From: Candidatus Roseilinea mizusawaensis | GTDB taxonomy: Bacteria > Chloroflexota > Anaerolineae > J036 > Brachytrichaceae | Direction of reading: 5' to 3' | Length of the DNA: 64,000 nt | NCBI GenBank assembly: GCA_016841965.1 | Contig: JAEANN010000056.1 | Span: 1 to 64,000 of the forward strand | Notes under the pieces: generated by a model | Told to the model about the DNA's origin: nothing | Seen by the model: only the letters and a program-made list of their open reading frames with translations | Databases searched by the model: none | Translations under genes and position numbers: made by a program | Shown: positions 18,372 through 27,727 of the stretch, piece by piece | Layout of the letters: each line of letters starts with the position of its first letter | Position numbering within the stretch: position 1 is the first letter of the stretch

Positions 18372-19694
18372 CTATTGATCCCAGCGCTTGTCCGGCTGCC
18401 AGAACGCCAGTTTGGGCGTGTCCCAGTAGCTGGTCTCCTCGAATAGGCCGCTGGGCGGGCGCAAGTTTTCTTTGATCGCGTCGTAGTTCAGATCGACGCC
18501 CAGGCCCGGCTTGTCCGGCACGCTCACATAGCCGTCCTCGATATAGTTTTGGGGCAGGCCGGTGACCAAGCTTTCCCAGAAAGGCAGGTCGAGGCCATGA
18601 TGTTCGAGCGCCACGAAGCTGGGAATGGCTGCTGCGGTATGCAGGTTGGCCATGAAGGCGATGGGCGAGCCGGCGAAGTGTAGCGCTGTTGGAATGCCAT
18701 AGCGTTCGGCGTAATCGGCGATGCGCTTGGTTTCGGCCATGCCGCCCGAGGTGAGCAGGTCGGGATGAATGATATCGATGGCGCGTTGCTCGATAAAAGG
18801 CCGGCAGCCGTCGAGTAGATACCACTCCTCGCCGGCGGCAATCGGCACGTTGACTGCGTCGCGGACTTCTTTGTGGCCGGCTACGTCCCACCACTGCACA
18901 GGGTCTTCCATCCACGCCAGGCCGTATGGTTCCAGCGCGCGGCCAAGCTTGATGACCTCTTTGGTGGTCATCATGCCGTGGCCGAAGTGGTCAATGCACA
19001 ATGAAGTCTCCCAGCCCACAGCCTGACGCACTGCCGCCACGACCTCGGCCATGCGCGCGATGCCCTTGTCGGTGACGTGCACGCCGGTTCCCGTGCCGGG
19101 GGCGTTGTGCCAACTGCCGGTGTGATACTCGTGCTGCGTGGGCCGGCCAATGCGCGTGTCGGGGATGCCTTCCAGCAGGTGCATGCCGATGTCGAATTTG
19201 ATGAACGTCAGGCCCAGCTTCTTGCGGCCCATCACCCGTTCGACGTAGCTTTCGGGCCGGGCGTCACGGGCGGCCGGCGTGTCGGCGTACAGGCGCACCT
19301 TGTCGCGGTATTTGCCGCCCAGGAACTGCCAGCACGGCACGCCGTACACCTTGCCGATCAAGTCCCACAATGCGATCTCCAGGCCGCTCACGCCGCCGCC
19401 TTCGCGTCCAGGGTTGCCGAAGCGCCGGATGTCGCGGAAGATCATGTCGATGTTGAGCGGGTTCTGGCCCAGCAGCCGGCTCTTGAACTGCAGGGCGTTC
19501 TCCTTGTGGCCGGCGTCGCGCACTTCGCCGATCCCATACACGCCCTGGTTGGTGTCCAGGCGGATGATCGGGTAGTCGTAGTTGCTGGCGACGACGGCGA
19601 TGCGCATGTCGGTGATCTTCAGTTGCGACGGACTGGAAAAGGTGTTGACCTTGTCCAGGGCGCGCTCGACGAAATCATTTTGCTGCTCGCTCAT
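18372..19694 (-). CDS. Enolase-superfamily sugar-acid dehydratase (mandelate racemase/muconate lactonizing family)
   Basis: 440 residues. GGVSGLEIALWDLIGK, TFIKFDIGMH, LCIDHFGHG (metal Asp), WMEDPVQWWD (metal Glu), AAGEEWYLLDG (metal Glu) and ALHFAGSP (catalytic His region) appear in the superfamily order. Such enzymes abstract an alpha proton of a carboxylate and typically dehydrate sugar acids such as galactonate or gluconate. GGAGGT lies 8 bases before the chosen ATG at 19694. It follows the ABC binding-protein gene but is separated from it by a terminator-like hairpin. The FadR-type regulator upstream fits control by a sugar acid. Exact substrate unknown. Confidence 0.82.
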   Translation of the reverse strand: MSEQQNDFVERALDKVNTFSSPSQLKITDMRIAVVASNYDYPIIRLDTNQGVYGIGEVRDAGHKENALQFKSRLLGQNPLNIDMIFRDIRRFGNPGREGGGVSGLEIALWDLIGKVYGVPCWQFLGGKYRDKVRLYADTPAARDARPESYVERVMGRKKLGLTFIKFDIGMHLLEGIPDTRIGRPTQHEYHTGSWHNAPGTGTGVHVTDKGIARMAEVVAAVRQAVGWETSLCIDHFGHGMMTTKEVIKLGRALEPYGLAWMEDPVQWWDVAGHKEVRDAVNVPIAAGEEWYLLDGCRPFIEQRAIDIIHPDLLTSGGMAETKRIADYAERYGIPTALHFAGSPIAFMANLHTAAAIPSFVALEHHGLDLPFWESLVTGLPQNYIEDGYVSVPDKPGLGVDLNYDAIKENLRPPSGLFEETSYWDTPKLAFWQPDKRWDQ

Positions 19695-19748
19695 GTGTGT
19701 GTGAACCTCCGGGTTGACATGGTAGGGCAGGATGCCCGATGGCGCAAG

Positions 19749-19789
19749 TAAAAACGGCGCGGCCATGGCCTGTTTGCCATGACCGCGCC
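19749..19789 (-). terminator. Rho-independent terminator after the ABC binding-protein gene
   Basis: A 14-bp stem with one mismatch (19756-19769 with 19776-19789, 6-base loop) is followed on the minus strand by GTTTTTA. It lies between the binding protein and the downstream dehydratase, so the latter is read through or has its own promoter. Confidence 0.75.
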
Positions 19790-19823
19790 GGCGCAGACAA
19801 GTTGCTGCGATCCGATTCAAGCA

Positions 19824-21632
19824 TCACATGTTCTTGATATAGGTGGTGGACAGGAAATCGCCGAGCACAAAGTCGCCATCGGGCCAGTGTGGGCCGCGCA
19901 CGCCGTTGCGATCTGGCTCCATGCCCGCCCCGCCTACCTGCGGCTTAACCAGGTACGGAATGCGCTCGTGGTAGAGCGGGCAGATGACATACTCGGACAG
20001 CACCATCTTTTCTGCCTCATAGAACATGGCGTCGCGCTCTTGCTTGTTGCCGGTCAGGCCGGCGGCCTTGTTGAACATCTCGTCGTAGGTCGCGTTGTTC
20101 CAGTTGGTCAGGCGGTTCGAGGTGAAGATGCCCAACATGTTGGACTGGTCGAGATAGTCCATGCCATAGGAGTCGACCCACACCGGCACAATGCGATTGG
20201 TGCGCACGTCATCGATGAACACGCGCCACTCCTTGTTGACCACTTCGGTTTCGATGCCGAGTTGATTCTTGACCTCGGCGGCGAAGCCTTGCGCGATCAG
20301 AGAGGCCACCTGGCCGCCGATGGGTGTGACGGGGATTTCCAGTTTGGGGAAGCCCGCGCCATTGGGATAGCCGGCTTCTGCCAGAAGCTGTTTGGCCTTT
20401 TCCACGTCGAACGGCTGGATGGTCTTGGCTTCGTCGGTGTTCTCCCACGAGCCGGGGAAGCCGGCAGCAAGGAAGGTATACGCCGGGACGCCGCCCCGGC
20501 CGGCGACAGCCTGCACGATCGGCGCGCGATCGAAGCACATGCTGAGCGCCTGGCGCACGCGAATGTCGTCAAACGGTTTGATGCCGAAATTGAAGCCAAC
20601 GTAGTAGGTGCGGAAGTCGCCGTACATCCAGTACACCTGGTCAACCAGCGTGGGGTCAGCCTCGGCCACACGCCCGGTGGTGGCGTCGGTGCGCATGTAC
20701 GTCACATCGCTGGACTGATAGGCTGTGACGGTGTCGATGGCAGCCGGCACCTGGCTGATCAACTTGGTGTAGTAGGGGACCAGTTCGGCCGGGCCGGTGT
20801 ACTGCTCGTTCAGCTCAAGCACAAACTGCTTGTCCTTCGACCACTCTGTCAATTTGAGGGGCGAGCAGGTCACGGAGGTGGCGACGTCGTTGTTGTACAG
20901 CTTGCCGTGCTTTTCCATGGCTGCCTTGCTCAACGGCACCGACCAGATGAGCTGGTACGGCAAATAGGGCGCCGGCGAAGTCGTCTCGAATTCAAGCGTG
21001 TAGTCGTCCAGCGCTTTGACGCCGATCTCGCTCACCGGCACGCTGCCGCTGGTGGCCTCAGCCCAGTTCTTCAGGTTCAGGTAATACCAGGCGAAGTCCC
21101 AGGCGTGCTCGGGGCTGGCGCCGAGTTGGAAGGTGGCGACGTAGTCGTGGGCGGTTAACTCATTGCCGTCAGACCACTTGATGCCCTTGCGCAGCTTGAA
21201 GGTCCACTTCAGGCCGTCTTCCGAGACGCTCCAGCTCTCGGCGCCGGATGGCAGCACGTCAAGTTCCTTGTTAAAGCGCACCAAACCGAGGCTAAAGGGA
21301 GAGACGATGCCACCGGATTGGTACATGGAGATGAAGCGATCGAGGGTGTACGGCGTGCCGCCGAATGTGATCATGACCTGCTTGTCCAGCGGGGCCGCGT
21401 CGGCGGGCAGCGCCTTGCCCAGTGCGTTGACGTTGGCGGGGGGCGCTGTGGGGGCGGGGGTTGGCTCTGGCGTGCTGGTTGGCGCAGCTGCAGCCGGCTG
21501 CGTGGGGCTTTCAGGCTGAGCCGGCGCCGGCGGGGTCTGGGTGGCCGGGGCCGCGCAGGCTGCCAGGCCGCCGGCTACGCTTGCGCCGGTGAGCGCCAGG
21601 AACGTTCTGCGGTTGATGACTCGCTTGCTCAT
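19824..21632 (-). CDS. ABC transporter substrate-binding lipoprotein, family 5 (peptide/opine/oligosaccharide type)
   Basis: 602 residues. The N-terminus carries a twin-arginine signal (NRRTFLALTG) running into a lipobox (GGLAAC), then a Pro/Ala/Thr-rich linker, so the protein is probably exported folded and lipid-anchored outside. The mature part has the SBP_bac_5 pattern: FKLRKGIKWSDGNELTAHDYVATF, FDDIRVRQALSMCFDR, AKQLLAEAGYPNG. It captures ligand for the two permeases encoded just upstream. GAGGAGG lies before the ATG. The sugar-acid dehydratase downstream suggests a carbohydrate-derived ligand rather than a peptide (inference). Confidence 0.9.
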   Translation of the reverse strand: MSKRVINRRTFLALTGASVAGGLAACAAPATQTPPAPAQPESPTQPAAAAPTSTPEPTPAPTAPPANVNALGKALPADAAPLDKQVMITFGGTPYTLDRFISMYQSGGIVSPFSLGLVRFNKELDVLPSGAESWSVSEDGLKWTFKLRKGIKWSDGNELTAHDYVATFQLGASPEHAWDFAWYYLNLKNWAEATSGSVPVSEIGVKALDDYTLEFETTSPAPYLPYQLIWSVPLSKAAMEKHGKLYNNDVATSVTCSPLKLTEWSKDKQFVLELNEQYTGPAELVPYYTKLISQVPAAIDTVTAYQSSDVTYMRTDATTGRVAEADPTLVDQVYWMYGDFRTYYVGFNFGIKPFDDIRVRQALSMCFDRAPIVQAVAGRGGVPAYTFLAAGFPGSWENTDEAKTIQPFDVEKAKQLLAEAGYPNGAGFPKLEIPVTPIGGQVASLIAQGFAAEVKNQLGIETEVVNKEWRVFIDDVRTNRIVPVWVDSYGMDYLDQSNMLGIFTSNRLTNWNNATYDEMFNKAAGLTGNKQERDAMFYEAEKMVLSEYVICPLYHERIPYLVKPQVGGAGMEPDRNGVRGPHWPDGDFVLGDFLSTTYIKNM

Positions 21633-21755
21633 CTCAGGGTTTCCTCCTCATTCTTGTCGTTTCAAATCAAACCAAATCAGACTCTGTGTGCTTCGCATTC
21701 AACAAATCTCAAACTATAGGATGCCTGTTCGGGTTGGATTATCTGACTGCTGGTA

Positions 21756-22661
21756 TCACCTCCGGATGTTGCTGGGGTCGAGCGCATCCCGCAAGGCGTC
21801 GGCCAGGAACATGAAACTGAGCGTGGTGATCGACAGAGACAGCAGTGGAAACACGATGAGGTGCCAGAACAGACGCAGTGTGGGGATGCCGTCGCTGATC
21901 ATCTTGCCCCAACTTGGGATAGGGTCGCGGATGCCCAGGCCCAGGAAGCTGAGGCCGGCTTCGGCATAGATGGTGCCGGGGATGCCTAGCGCGATGGCGA
22001 TGATGAGCGCCGTGAGGGCATTCGGCAGCAGATGACGCACCGATATATGCCACAAGTCGGCGCCCAGGGCCTGCGACGCGATCACAAAATCACGGTTGCG
22101 CAAGCGCAACACCTCGGCGCGCATGATGCGCGCGTAACCGATCCAGGTGGTTACGGCAAGCGCAAAGATGAGCTGGGAAATGCCGGCCCCAAACGCCGTC
22201 AACAGAAACAGCGAAAAGAGAAAGCCGGGCAGGGCGGTGAAGATCATCACGACCATGTTCAGCGCGTTCTCGATAAGCCCGCGCTTCAGGCCGGCCAGAA
22301 ACCCAAACGGCACGCCGACCAGCAGCGCCGACAATTGCACGGCAAATGCAACCAGAATCGACGAGCGCGTGGCGTAGATCAGCCGCGAGAGCAGGTCGCG
22401 GCCCAGCAGGTCGGTGCCCAGCAGGTGTTTGGCGTTGGGGAACTGGCCGGCATCCTGGATGATCGACTGGTCGTAGCCATAGGGCGCCAACACCGGCGCG
22501 AACATCGCCACCAACATCAGCAGGATGACGATGATGGCGCTCACGGCGGCCGGCTTGTTGTGCTTCAGTCGCCGCCACACCGCGCCGAACGTGCTGGTCG
22601 GTTTCACCAGACTCAGCACGCTGGGTGTTGGGGCGTTGCTTGCGGATGCGGTGGATGCCAT
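21756..22661 (-). CDS. ABC transporter permease, DppC-like
   Basis: 301 residues. After a cytoplasmic N-terminal arm, FAPVLAPYGYDQSI, GTDLLGRDLLSRLIYATRSS and the coupling motif (about EVLRLRNRDFVIASQALGA) match the DppC/OppC permease family, with six membrane helices. It forms the membrane channel with the DppB-like partner whose stop codon lies only 4 bases before this ATG. No ATPase gene is in this operon. Confidence 0.9.
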   Translation of the reverse strand: MASTASASNAPTPSVLSLVKPTSTFGAVWRRLKHNKPAAVSAIIVILLMLVAMFAPVLAPYGYDQSIIQDAGQFPNAKHLLGTDLLGRDLLSRLIYATRSSILVAFAVQLSALLVGVPFGFLAGLKRGLIENALNMVVMIFTALPGFLFSLFLLTAFGAGISQLIFALAVTTWIGYARIMRAEVLRLRNRDFVIASQALGADLWHISVRHLLPNALTALIIAIALGIPGTIYAEAGLSFLGLGIRDPIPSWGKMISDGIPTLRLFWHLIVFPLLSLSITTLSFMFLADALRDALDPSNIRR

Positions 22662-22665
22662 CTCG

Positions 22666-23583
22666 TCACAACTCCACGCGCGGGTCCAGCCTGGCGTACA
22701 GCAGGTCTGTCACCAACAGCGTGATGCCCCAGATCACAGCAGTGATGAGCGTTAGCGCCATGACCATGGGGTAATCCCGGTTGACCGAACTGCTGACGAG
22801 ATACTGCCCCAGGCCTGGGATGCGGAAGGTGGTCTCGATGAAGACCGAGCCGGTCAGGATGAGCGGAATGGTTGGGCCGAACACGGTGATGAGGGGGATC
22901 ATGAGGTTCTTGAATACATGTTTCGGGATGATCAGGCGCTCGACCAGCCCTTTGGCGCGCGCCGTGCGCACATAGTCCATCCCCAATTCGTCCAGCGTCA
23001 AGCCGCGAATGTAGCGGATCAAGGTGGACATCGGCCCCAGGCAATAAGCGATCACAGGCAGCACCAGATGTTCCGGCCCGCCCCAGCCACCCGAAGGCAG
23101 CAGCCGCATGCGCGCCGAGAATACGATGATCAGCGCTACGGCGATGACGAAGCCGGGAATTACCGTCATCGCAGTGGCGAAGGTGTTGATTACGATGTCA
23201 ATGATCGAGCCTTTGCGTTTGGCCGCCTGGATGCCGAGCCACACGCCAAGCGGAAAACTAATGACAATGGTGATGAGGCCGAGGATGATGGTTGGCCCCC
23301 ACACCCGCGCGATCAAGTCTTGCACGCGCTCGGTCGGGCTGAAGAATGAGTAGCCGAAGTCGCCTTGCAAGGCATTGCTGACATAGGCGATGTAGCGCTC
23401 GAAGATCGAGCCTGTCATGCCGTACTTGCGCAGGATGTTCTCGCGCTGCGCGCCCTGCAACGGCATCTGGCGTTCTTCAAACGGACCGCCGGGCACACTG
23501 TACATGATGATGAACGTGAGCACCGAGATGATGAAAAGGACAAAGCCCAGGCTGAGCAGTCGGCGGATGGTGTAGGCCAGCAT
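22666..23583 (-). CDS. ABC transporter permease, DppB-like
   Basis: 305 residues. MLAYTIRRLLSLGFVLFIIS, a YGMTGSIFERYIAYVSNALQ periplasmic-side segment, the coupling motif around DELGMDYVRTARAKGL and FIETTFRIPGLGQYLV identify the DppB/OppB family, with about six membrane helices. It lies 58 bases downstream of the GntR gene and directly upstream of the DppC-like gene, so regulator and transporter probably share a transcript. Confidence 0.9.
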   Translation of the reverse strand: MLAYTIRRLLSLGFVLFIISVLTFIIMYSVPGGPFEERQMPLQGAQRENILRKYGMTGSIFERYIAYVSNALQGDFGYSFFSPTERVQDLIARVWGPTIILGLITIVISFPLGVWLGIQAAKRKGSIIDIVINTFATAMTVIPGFVIAVALIIVFSARMRLLPSGGWGGPEHLVLPVIAYCLGPMSTLIRYIRGLTLDELGMDYVRTARAKGLVERLIIPKHVFKNLMIPLITVFGPTIPLILTGSVFIETTFRIPGLGQYLVSSSVNRDYPMVMALTLITAVIWGITLLVTDLLYARLDPRVEL

Positions 23584-23641
23584 GATCAGTGTCTATCGTG
23601 CAACAGCAAGTGTTCTTTCACACGCTTGTGTGAGCGCATGA

Positions 23642-24361
23642 TTACCCTGCCAGGGTGCTCGCCAATTTGATGTGCTGTTTCAGGCGCTTTTCCAGTACCT
23701 GGTAATGGGCGAGCATTGCCTCCCTTGCGGCCGCAGCGTCGCGATGCCGCAGCGCCAGCAGGATCGCACTGTGCATCGCATACGAATTGTCGAATTGCTG
23801 CCAGTCGTACACAGAATAGGCTCTTTCCTTTGCTTGCCAGGCGATCTCAAAGAGTTGGGTCGCAATAGGGTTGCCGCTGCGCTCGATCAGCAGGCGATGA
23901 AAGGCGTAGTCTTCGTCTTCGATTTTATGCTCGCTGGCCTGCTTGTTCTGCATGTGTGCCACAATCTGGCTCAGATCGTCCAGATCCTTCTCCGACAGGT
24001 TGCGCACCATAGCGTCGACGAAATGCAAATCCAGCGCTTTGCGAATCTCGTTCATGTGCAGCATGCTGTTGTTGTGGAAGGCAAGGGAGTAAGACAGGTT
24101 GCTTAGGATCGTTTCAAAGTCAAAGTCGCATACAACGCGCCCCACTCCCTGGCGCGCCTCGACAATCCCCAGGCTTTCCAGGCTGCGCAATGCTTCGCGC
24201 ACGGCTGCGCGGCTGACCCCAAAAGACTGCGCCAGAGTTTCCTCGGTGGGAAGCTTCTCGCCGGGCTGCAGGTGATTTTGCAGGATGTAGTTCTTGATCC
24301 GCTCCTGGAGTTGTTCGGTAAGCGTGATATCTGTAACCGGCTGTAAATTAACTGCAACCAT
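23642..24361 (-). CDS. GntR-family regulator, FadR/FCD subfamily
   Basis: 239 residues. The N-terminal winged helix (PGEKLPTEETLAQSFGVSRAAVREALRSLESLGIVEARQGVG) is followed by an all-helical FCD ligand domain with metal-binding-type residues (EDEDYAFHRLLIERSGN; MHSAILLALRHRD). FCD regulators commonly sense sugar acids or other carboxylates and repress the adjacent catabolic operon. An operator-like palindrome of FadR type lies 45-65 bases upstream. It heads the minus-strand operon of permeases, binding protein and dehydratase. Confidence 0.9.
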   Translation of the reverse strand: MVAVNLQPVTDITLTEQLQERIKNYILQNHLQPGEKLPTEETLAQSFGVSRAAVREALRSLESLGIVEARQGVGRVVCDFDFETILSNLSYSLAFHNNSMLHMNEIRKALDLHFVDAMVRNLSEKDLDDLSQIVAHMQNKQASEHKIEDEDYAFHRLLIERSGNPIATQLFEIAWQAKERAYSVYDWQQFDNSYAMHSAILLALRHRDAAAAREAMLAHYQVLEKRLKQHIKLASTLAG

Positions 24362-24405
24362 ATCAATCGGTCAGCCCAATCAACTCGCTGGCCCTCGCAT
24401 GTCCA

Positions 24406-24426
24406 GGTTGTCTGACAACCAGACAA
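24406..24426. promoter_or_regulatory. Probable FadR-type GntR operator
   Basis: GGTTGTCTGACAACC (24406-24420) is a perfect palindrome containing TTGTCTGACAA, an exact match to the TnGTnnnACnA pattern reported for FadR-subfamily operators. A second, overlapping inverted pair, TTGTCTG (24408-24414) and CAGACAA (24420-24426), extends it. Confidence 0.65.
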
Positions 24427-24662
24427 TACCATATAACCTCCCGTAGGTCAATGTGATCTGTGCACGCCCAGACGTTCTGGCCCGATCACGGTAATGTCTG
24501 CGTACGGTCAGCCTCGCGCTATCTGGTGTATGTGGCCCACGGCTGGCTGTGCCAAAGGAGAGCGCACCCTGTTCGGGCCGGACACGCCGGTACTGCCGAT
24601 TGAGCGCAGCATGTGTATGGCTTCCGCTCTTTGCACTTTGTACTTTCGACAAGGCTGTCGGT

Positions 24663-24691
24663 TTGCATTTTCTCGAAAGGAATCGTAAAAT
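24663..24691 (+). promoter_or_regulatory. Sigma-70-type promoter of the DeoR gene
   Basis: TTGCAT (24663-24668), a spacer of exactly 17 bases and TAAAAT (24686-24691). A start near 24698 would give a leader of about 30 bases. Confidence 0.5.
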
Positions 24692-24727
24692 GGCAAAAGA
24701 CCGATATCAGCTTTATCCGAGCGTAAG

Positions 24728-25516
24728 ATGAGCACACGAAGCGTCATGAAAGATTTGTTCCTGGAGGAGCGCCGGAAGGAGATTCTGCGGCGCGTCAATG
24801 AACTGGGTCGCGTGTCTGTGGGCGATCTCAGCCAGGAGTTTTGCGTGTCTGAAGTGACCATTCGGGCGGACTTGCAAGCGCTCGCCGATAGCAATCTTGT
24901 GGTGCGCACACATGGCGGCGCGGTGACGGCCAGTCGCGTGTTGCCAGACATTTCTCTGGCCGCGCGCCTGAAGCAACAGGTGCGCGAAAAGGATCGCATT
25001 GGCGAAGCCGGCGCGGCCATGGTGGTGGACGGCGATTCCATTTTCCTGGATTCGAGTAGCACTGCGCTCGCCATCGCCCGCCAACTGAAAGATCGACGTG
25101 ATGTGACCATCATCAGCAACAGCCTGGCTGTGGCTCAGGAGATGCTCGACGCGCCGGGTGTAACCGTCGTCATGCCTGGCGGCACCCTGCGGCGCGAAAC
25201 GGCTTCACTGATTCGCGCGGATTCGCTGGATGTCCTGCGCCGGTTCAATATCCAGAAGGGCTTCTTTGGCGCGCATGGCCTAAGCGTGCCAGAAGGATTG
25301 ACCGATGTCAGCGCCGACGAGGCCGATATCAAGCGCCCACTTGTTGAAATGTGCCGGCAGGTGATCGCGATTGTGGACGCAACCAAATGGGGCCGCGTGG
25401 GGCTAGCCTCATTTGCCCGGCTGGATCAGATTCACCGCGTGATCACCGACAGCCACGTCTCGGCTGACTTGATGAATCAAGTGCGCATGCAGGGGATTGA
25501 TGTAGTGGCGGTGTGA
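24728..25516 (+). CDS. DeoR/GlpR-family transcriptional regulator
   Basis: 262 residues. The N-terminal DeoR helix-turn-helix ([38 protein letters not shown], then RTHGGAV) precedes the sugar-phosphate sensor domain of isomerase-like fold ([67 protein letters not shown]). Such proteins repress sugar or sugar-alcohol operons until a phosphorylated effector binds. An alternative in-frame ATG lies at 24746. The E1-alpha/beta fusion gene begins 81 bases downstream and is the likely target. Confidence 0.9.
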   Translation: MSTRSVMKDLFLEERRKEILRRVNELGRVSVGDLSQEFCVSEVTIRADLQALADSNLVVRTHGGAVTASRVLPDISLAARLKQQVREKDRIGEAGAAMVVDGDSIFLDSSSTALAIARQLKDRRDVTIISNSLAVAQEMLDAPGVTVVMPGGTLRRETASLIRADSLDVLRRFNIQKGFFGAHGLSVPEGLTDVSADEADIKRPLVEMCRQVIAIVDATKWGRVGLASFARLDQIHRVITDSHVSADLMNQVRMQGIDVVAV

Positions 25517-25597
25517 ATGCGCCGGCCTTGTGGCATGTCACAGACTTCGCTGTGCATTCCGTTGTTTGCAAATGACCATTAGATGAGGGAAACCAGT

Positions 25598-27700
25598 ATG
25601 GCAGTGGCAGAACATCCAACAATGACCCTGGCCGAGAAAGTCTCGGCAATGATCGAAGAGCAGGAGCTAACGCGCGATGAGGTTTTGGGCTATCTGCGTC
25701 AGATGATGGAGATCCGGGCGCTGGAGAACCAGATCGCCGAATTTCTGGGTAAGGCTGTGCTGAAGGGCGCGTCGCATCTGTATGCCGGCCAGGAAGCCGT
25801 CGCCGTTGGCGCAATCGGCGCGATTGAAACGACCGATCTCATCACCAGCACCCATCGCGGCCATGGTCATGGCCACGCGCATGGCGATAAGGTTGCCGCG
25901 ACCCCTGAGCTGAAGCAAGAGCACTACAACAAGATGATGGCCGAAGTGCTCGGCAAAGCCACCGGCTACTGCAAGGGCAAGGGGGGGTCGATGCATATCG
26001 CCGATGTGATACATGGCAACCTGGGCGCCACCGGCATCGTTGGCGGGAACATCGCCGTCGCCACCGGCGCAGCGCTGGCCGAGAAGATGAAAGATTCCGG
26101 CAAGGTGGTCATTTGTTTCTTTGGCGATGGCGCAGTGAACGAAGGCAGTTTCCACGAGTCGCTCAACATGGCCAGCATTTGGGATCTGCCGGTTGTGTTT
26201 GTGTGCGAGAACAACATGTATGGCATGTCAGTGCCGTGGGCGACAGTGACCAAGCTGCCCGACGCTGCTGCCCGCGCCTGCGCCTATGGAATGCCGGGCG
26301 AAGTGGTCGATGGCATGGACGTGCTGGCCGTTCGCGGCGCCGTCAAGAAGGCAGTTGATCGCGCGCGTCGCGGCGAAGGCCCGACCCTCATCGAGTGCAA
26401 GACCTATCGCTACTATGGCCATTCTCATTCTGATCCGCGCGCATACCGCACCAAAGAAGAAGAGGCAGCCTGGAAGGCGCGCGACCCGATCAACGCGCTG
26501 CGTGATGGTCTGATTGCTATCGGCTGGCTCACCGAAGCAGAGTTCGACAAGATGGACGAGGCCGTGCAGGCCAAACTCGAAACAGCGGTTCAGTTTGCGC
26601 AGGTCTCGCCCGAACCCAGCCCAGATGAGCTGACAACCGATGTGTATGCGCCGGCCAAATTTACCCAGGCCGACTACGACACCGATCGGCGCCTGCGCGC
26701 AGCCATCAAAGAGAATCCTGCCCAGTTCAAGCAGGTGACCTATGCGCAGGCCATCGCCGACGCGCTGCGCGAAGAAATGACCCGCGACGAGCGCGTGTTC
26801 TGCCTGGGCGAGGACATCGGCCTGTACGGCGGCGCCTATGGCGCAACACGTGGCCTATATGCCGAATTCGGCAAATGGCGCGTGCTCGATACCCCCATCT
26901 CCGAGGCCAGCATTGCCGGTGCGGCCGTCGGCGCGGCAATGGCCGGTATGCGGCCCGTCTCGGAGATCATGTATGTCGACTTCACGCCGCTGGCGATGGA
27001 CCAGTTGGCCAACCAGGGCGCCAAGAACCGCTATATGTTCGGCGGCAAGACTACCGTGCCGATGGTGGTGCGCACCGAGGGCGGCGCCGGCCGCGCAATC
27101 GCCGCGCATCACTCACAAAGCCTTGAGTCCCTGTGGACGCACTTCCCCGGCATCTACGTGGTCATGCCCTCCACACCCTACGACGCCAAGGGATTGCTGA
27201 AGGCTGCCATCCGTGACGACAACCCGGTCATGTTCATCGAGCACAAGATGCTCTACAAAGAGAAGGGGCCGGTGCCCGATGAGGATTACATCATCCCCTT
27301 CGGCGTCGCCGACATCAAGCGGGCCGGCAAGGACATCACTCTTGTGACCTACTCGCGCATGGTTCACCGCGCTCTGGAAGCTGCCGACGTTCTGGCCAAA
27401 GAAGGCATCGATGTCGAAGTCATCGACTTGCGCACCCTGAAGCCCCTTGATCTGGAAACCATCGTCGCTTCCGTCAAGAAGACCGGCCGGCTGGTTGGCG
27501 TGACCGAGTCCTACGAAAACACCAGCTTCATCAACGAAGTGATGATGCAAGTCAACGAGGCTGCCTTCGATTATCTCGATGCCCCCATGGTGCGCGTGGC
27601 TTCGGCCAACGTGCCCGTGCCGCGCGCCGAGATTTTGGAAGACTTGGCTATTCCCAACACCGGCCGTATTGTGGCAGCCTGTCGCAAAGTGATCAGCTAG
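25598..27700 (+). CDS. 2-oxoacid dehydrogenase E1, alpha-beta fusion protein
   Basis: 700 residues. The first ~360 are E1 alpha: HLYAGQEAVAVGA, a His-rich loop (THRGHGHGHAHG) longer than in most relatives, GYCKGKGGSMHIAD and the thiamine-diphosphate motif GDGAVNEGSFHESLN ending in ENN. From about residue 375 the E1 beta sequence begins (VTYAQAIADALREEM, CLGEDIGLYGGAYGAT, HHSQSLES, EHKMLYKEKG, VIDLRTLKPLD). It decarboxylates a 2-oxoacid and reductively acylates the lipoyl group of E2, encoded 27 bases downstream. Most organisms encode the halves separately. GAGGG before 25598 decides the start over an ATG 15 bases upstream. Substrate (pyruvate, acetoin or branched chain) not determinable. Confidence 0.92.
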   Translation: MAVAEHPTMTLAEKVSAMIEEQELTRDEVLGYLRQMMEIRALENQIAEFLGKAVLKGASHLYAGQEAVAVGAIGAIETTDLITSTHRGHGHGHAHGDKVAATPELKQEHYNKMMAEVLGKATGYCKGKGGSMHIADVIHGNLGATGIVGGNIAVATGAALAEKMKDSGKVVICFFGDGAVNEGSFHESLNMASIWDLPVVFVCENNMYGMSVPWATVTKLPDAAARACAYGMPGEVVDGMDVLAVRGAVKKAVDRARRGEGPTLIECKTYRYYGHSHSDPRAYRTKEEEAAWKARDPINALRDGLIAIGWLTEAEFDKMDEAVQAKLETAVQFAQVSPEPSPDELTTDVYAPAKFTQADYDTDRRLRAAIKENPAQFKQVTYAQAIADALREEMTRDERVFCLGEDIGLYGGAYGATRGLYAEFGKWRVLDTPISEASIAGAAVGAAMAGMRPVSEIMYVDFTPLAMDQLANQGAKNRYMFGGKTTVPMVVRTEGGAGRAIAAHHSQSLESLWTHFPGIYVVMPSTPYDAKGLLKAAIRDDNPVMFIEHKMLYKEKGPVPDEDYIIPFGVADIKRAGKDITLVTYSRMVHRALEAADVLAKEGIDVEVIDLRTLKPLDLETIVASVKKTGRLVGVTESYENTSFINEVMMQVNEAAFDYLDAPMVRVASANVPVPRAEILEDLAIPNTGRIVAACRKVIS

Positions 27701-27727
27701 GGCGCTGCGCGCATGGGGTAGGCAGGC

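Larger units (their letters stand above)
24362..24727. other. Divergent regulatory region between the GntR and DeoR genes
   Basis: 366 bases without a gene. Near the GntR side lies the operator palindrome (24406-24426); near the DeoR side lies a TTGCAT/TAAAAT promoter. The middle carries no other feature I can support. Confidence 0.6.

Noticed and set aside
19779-21158. A 459-codon plus-strand frame opposite the ABC binding-protein gene
   Set aside because: The minus-strand gene has a Tat signal, lipobox and family motifs; the opposite frame has none.
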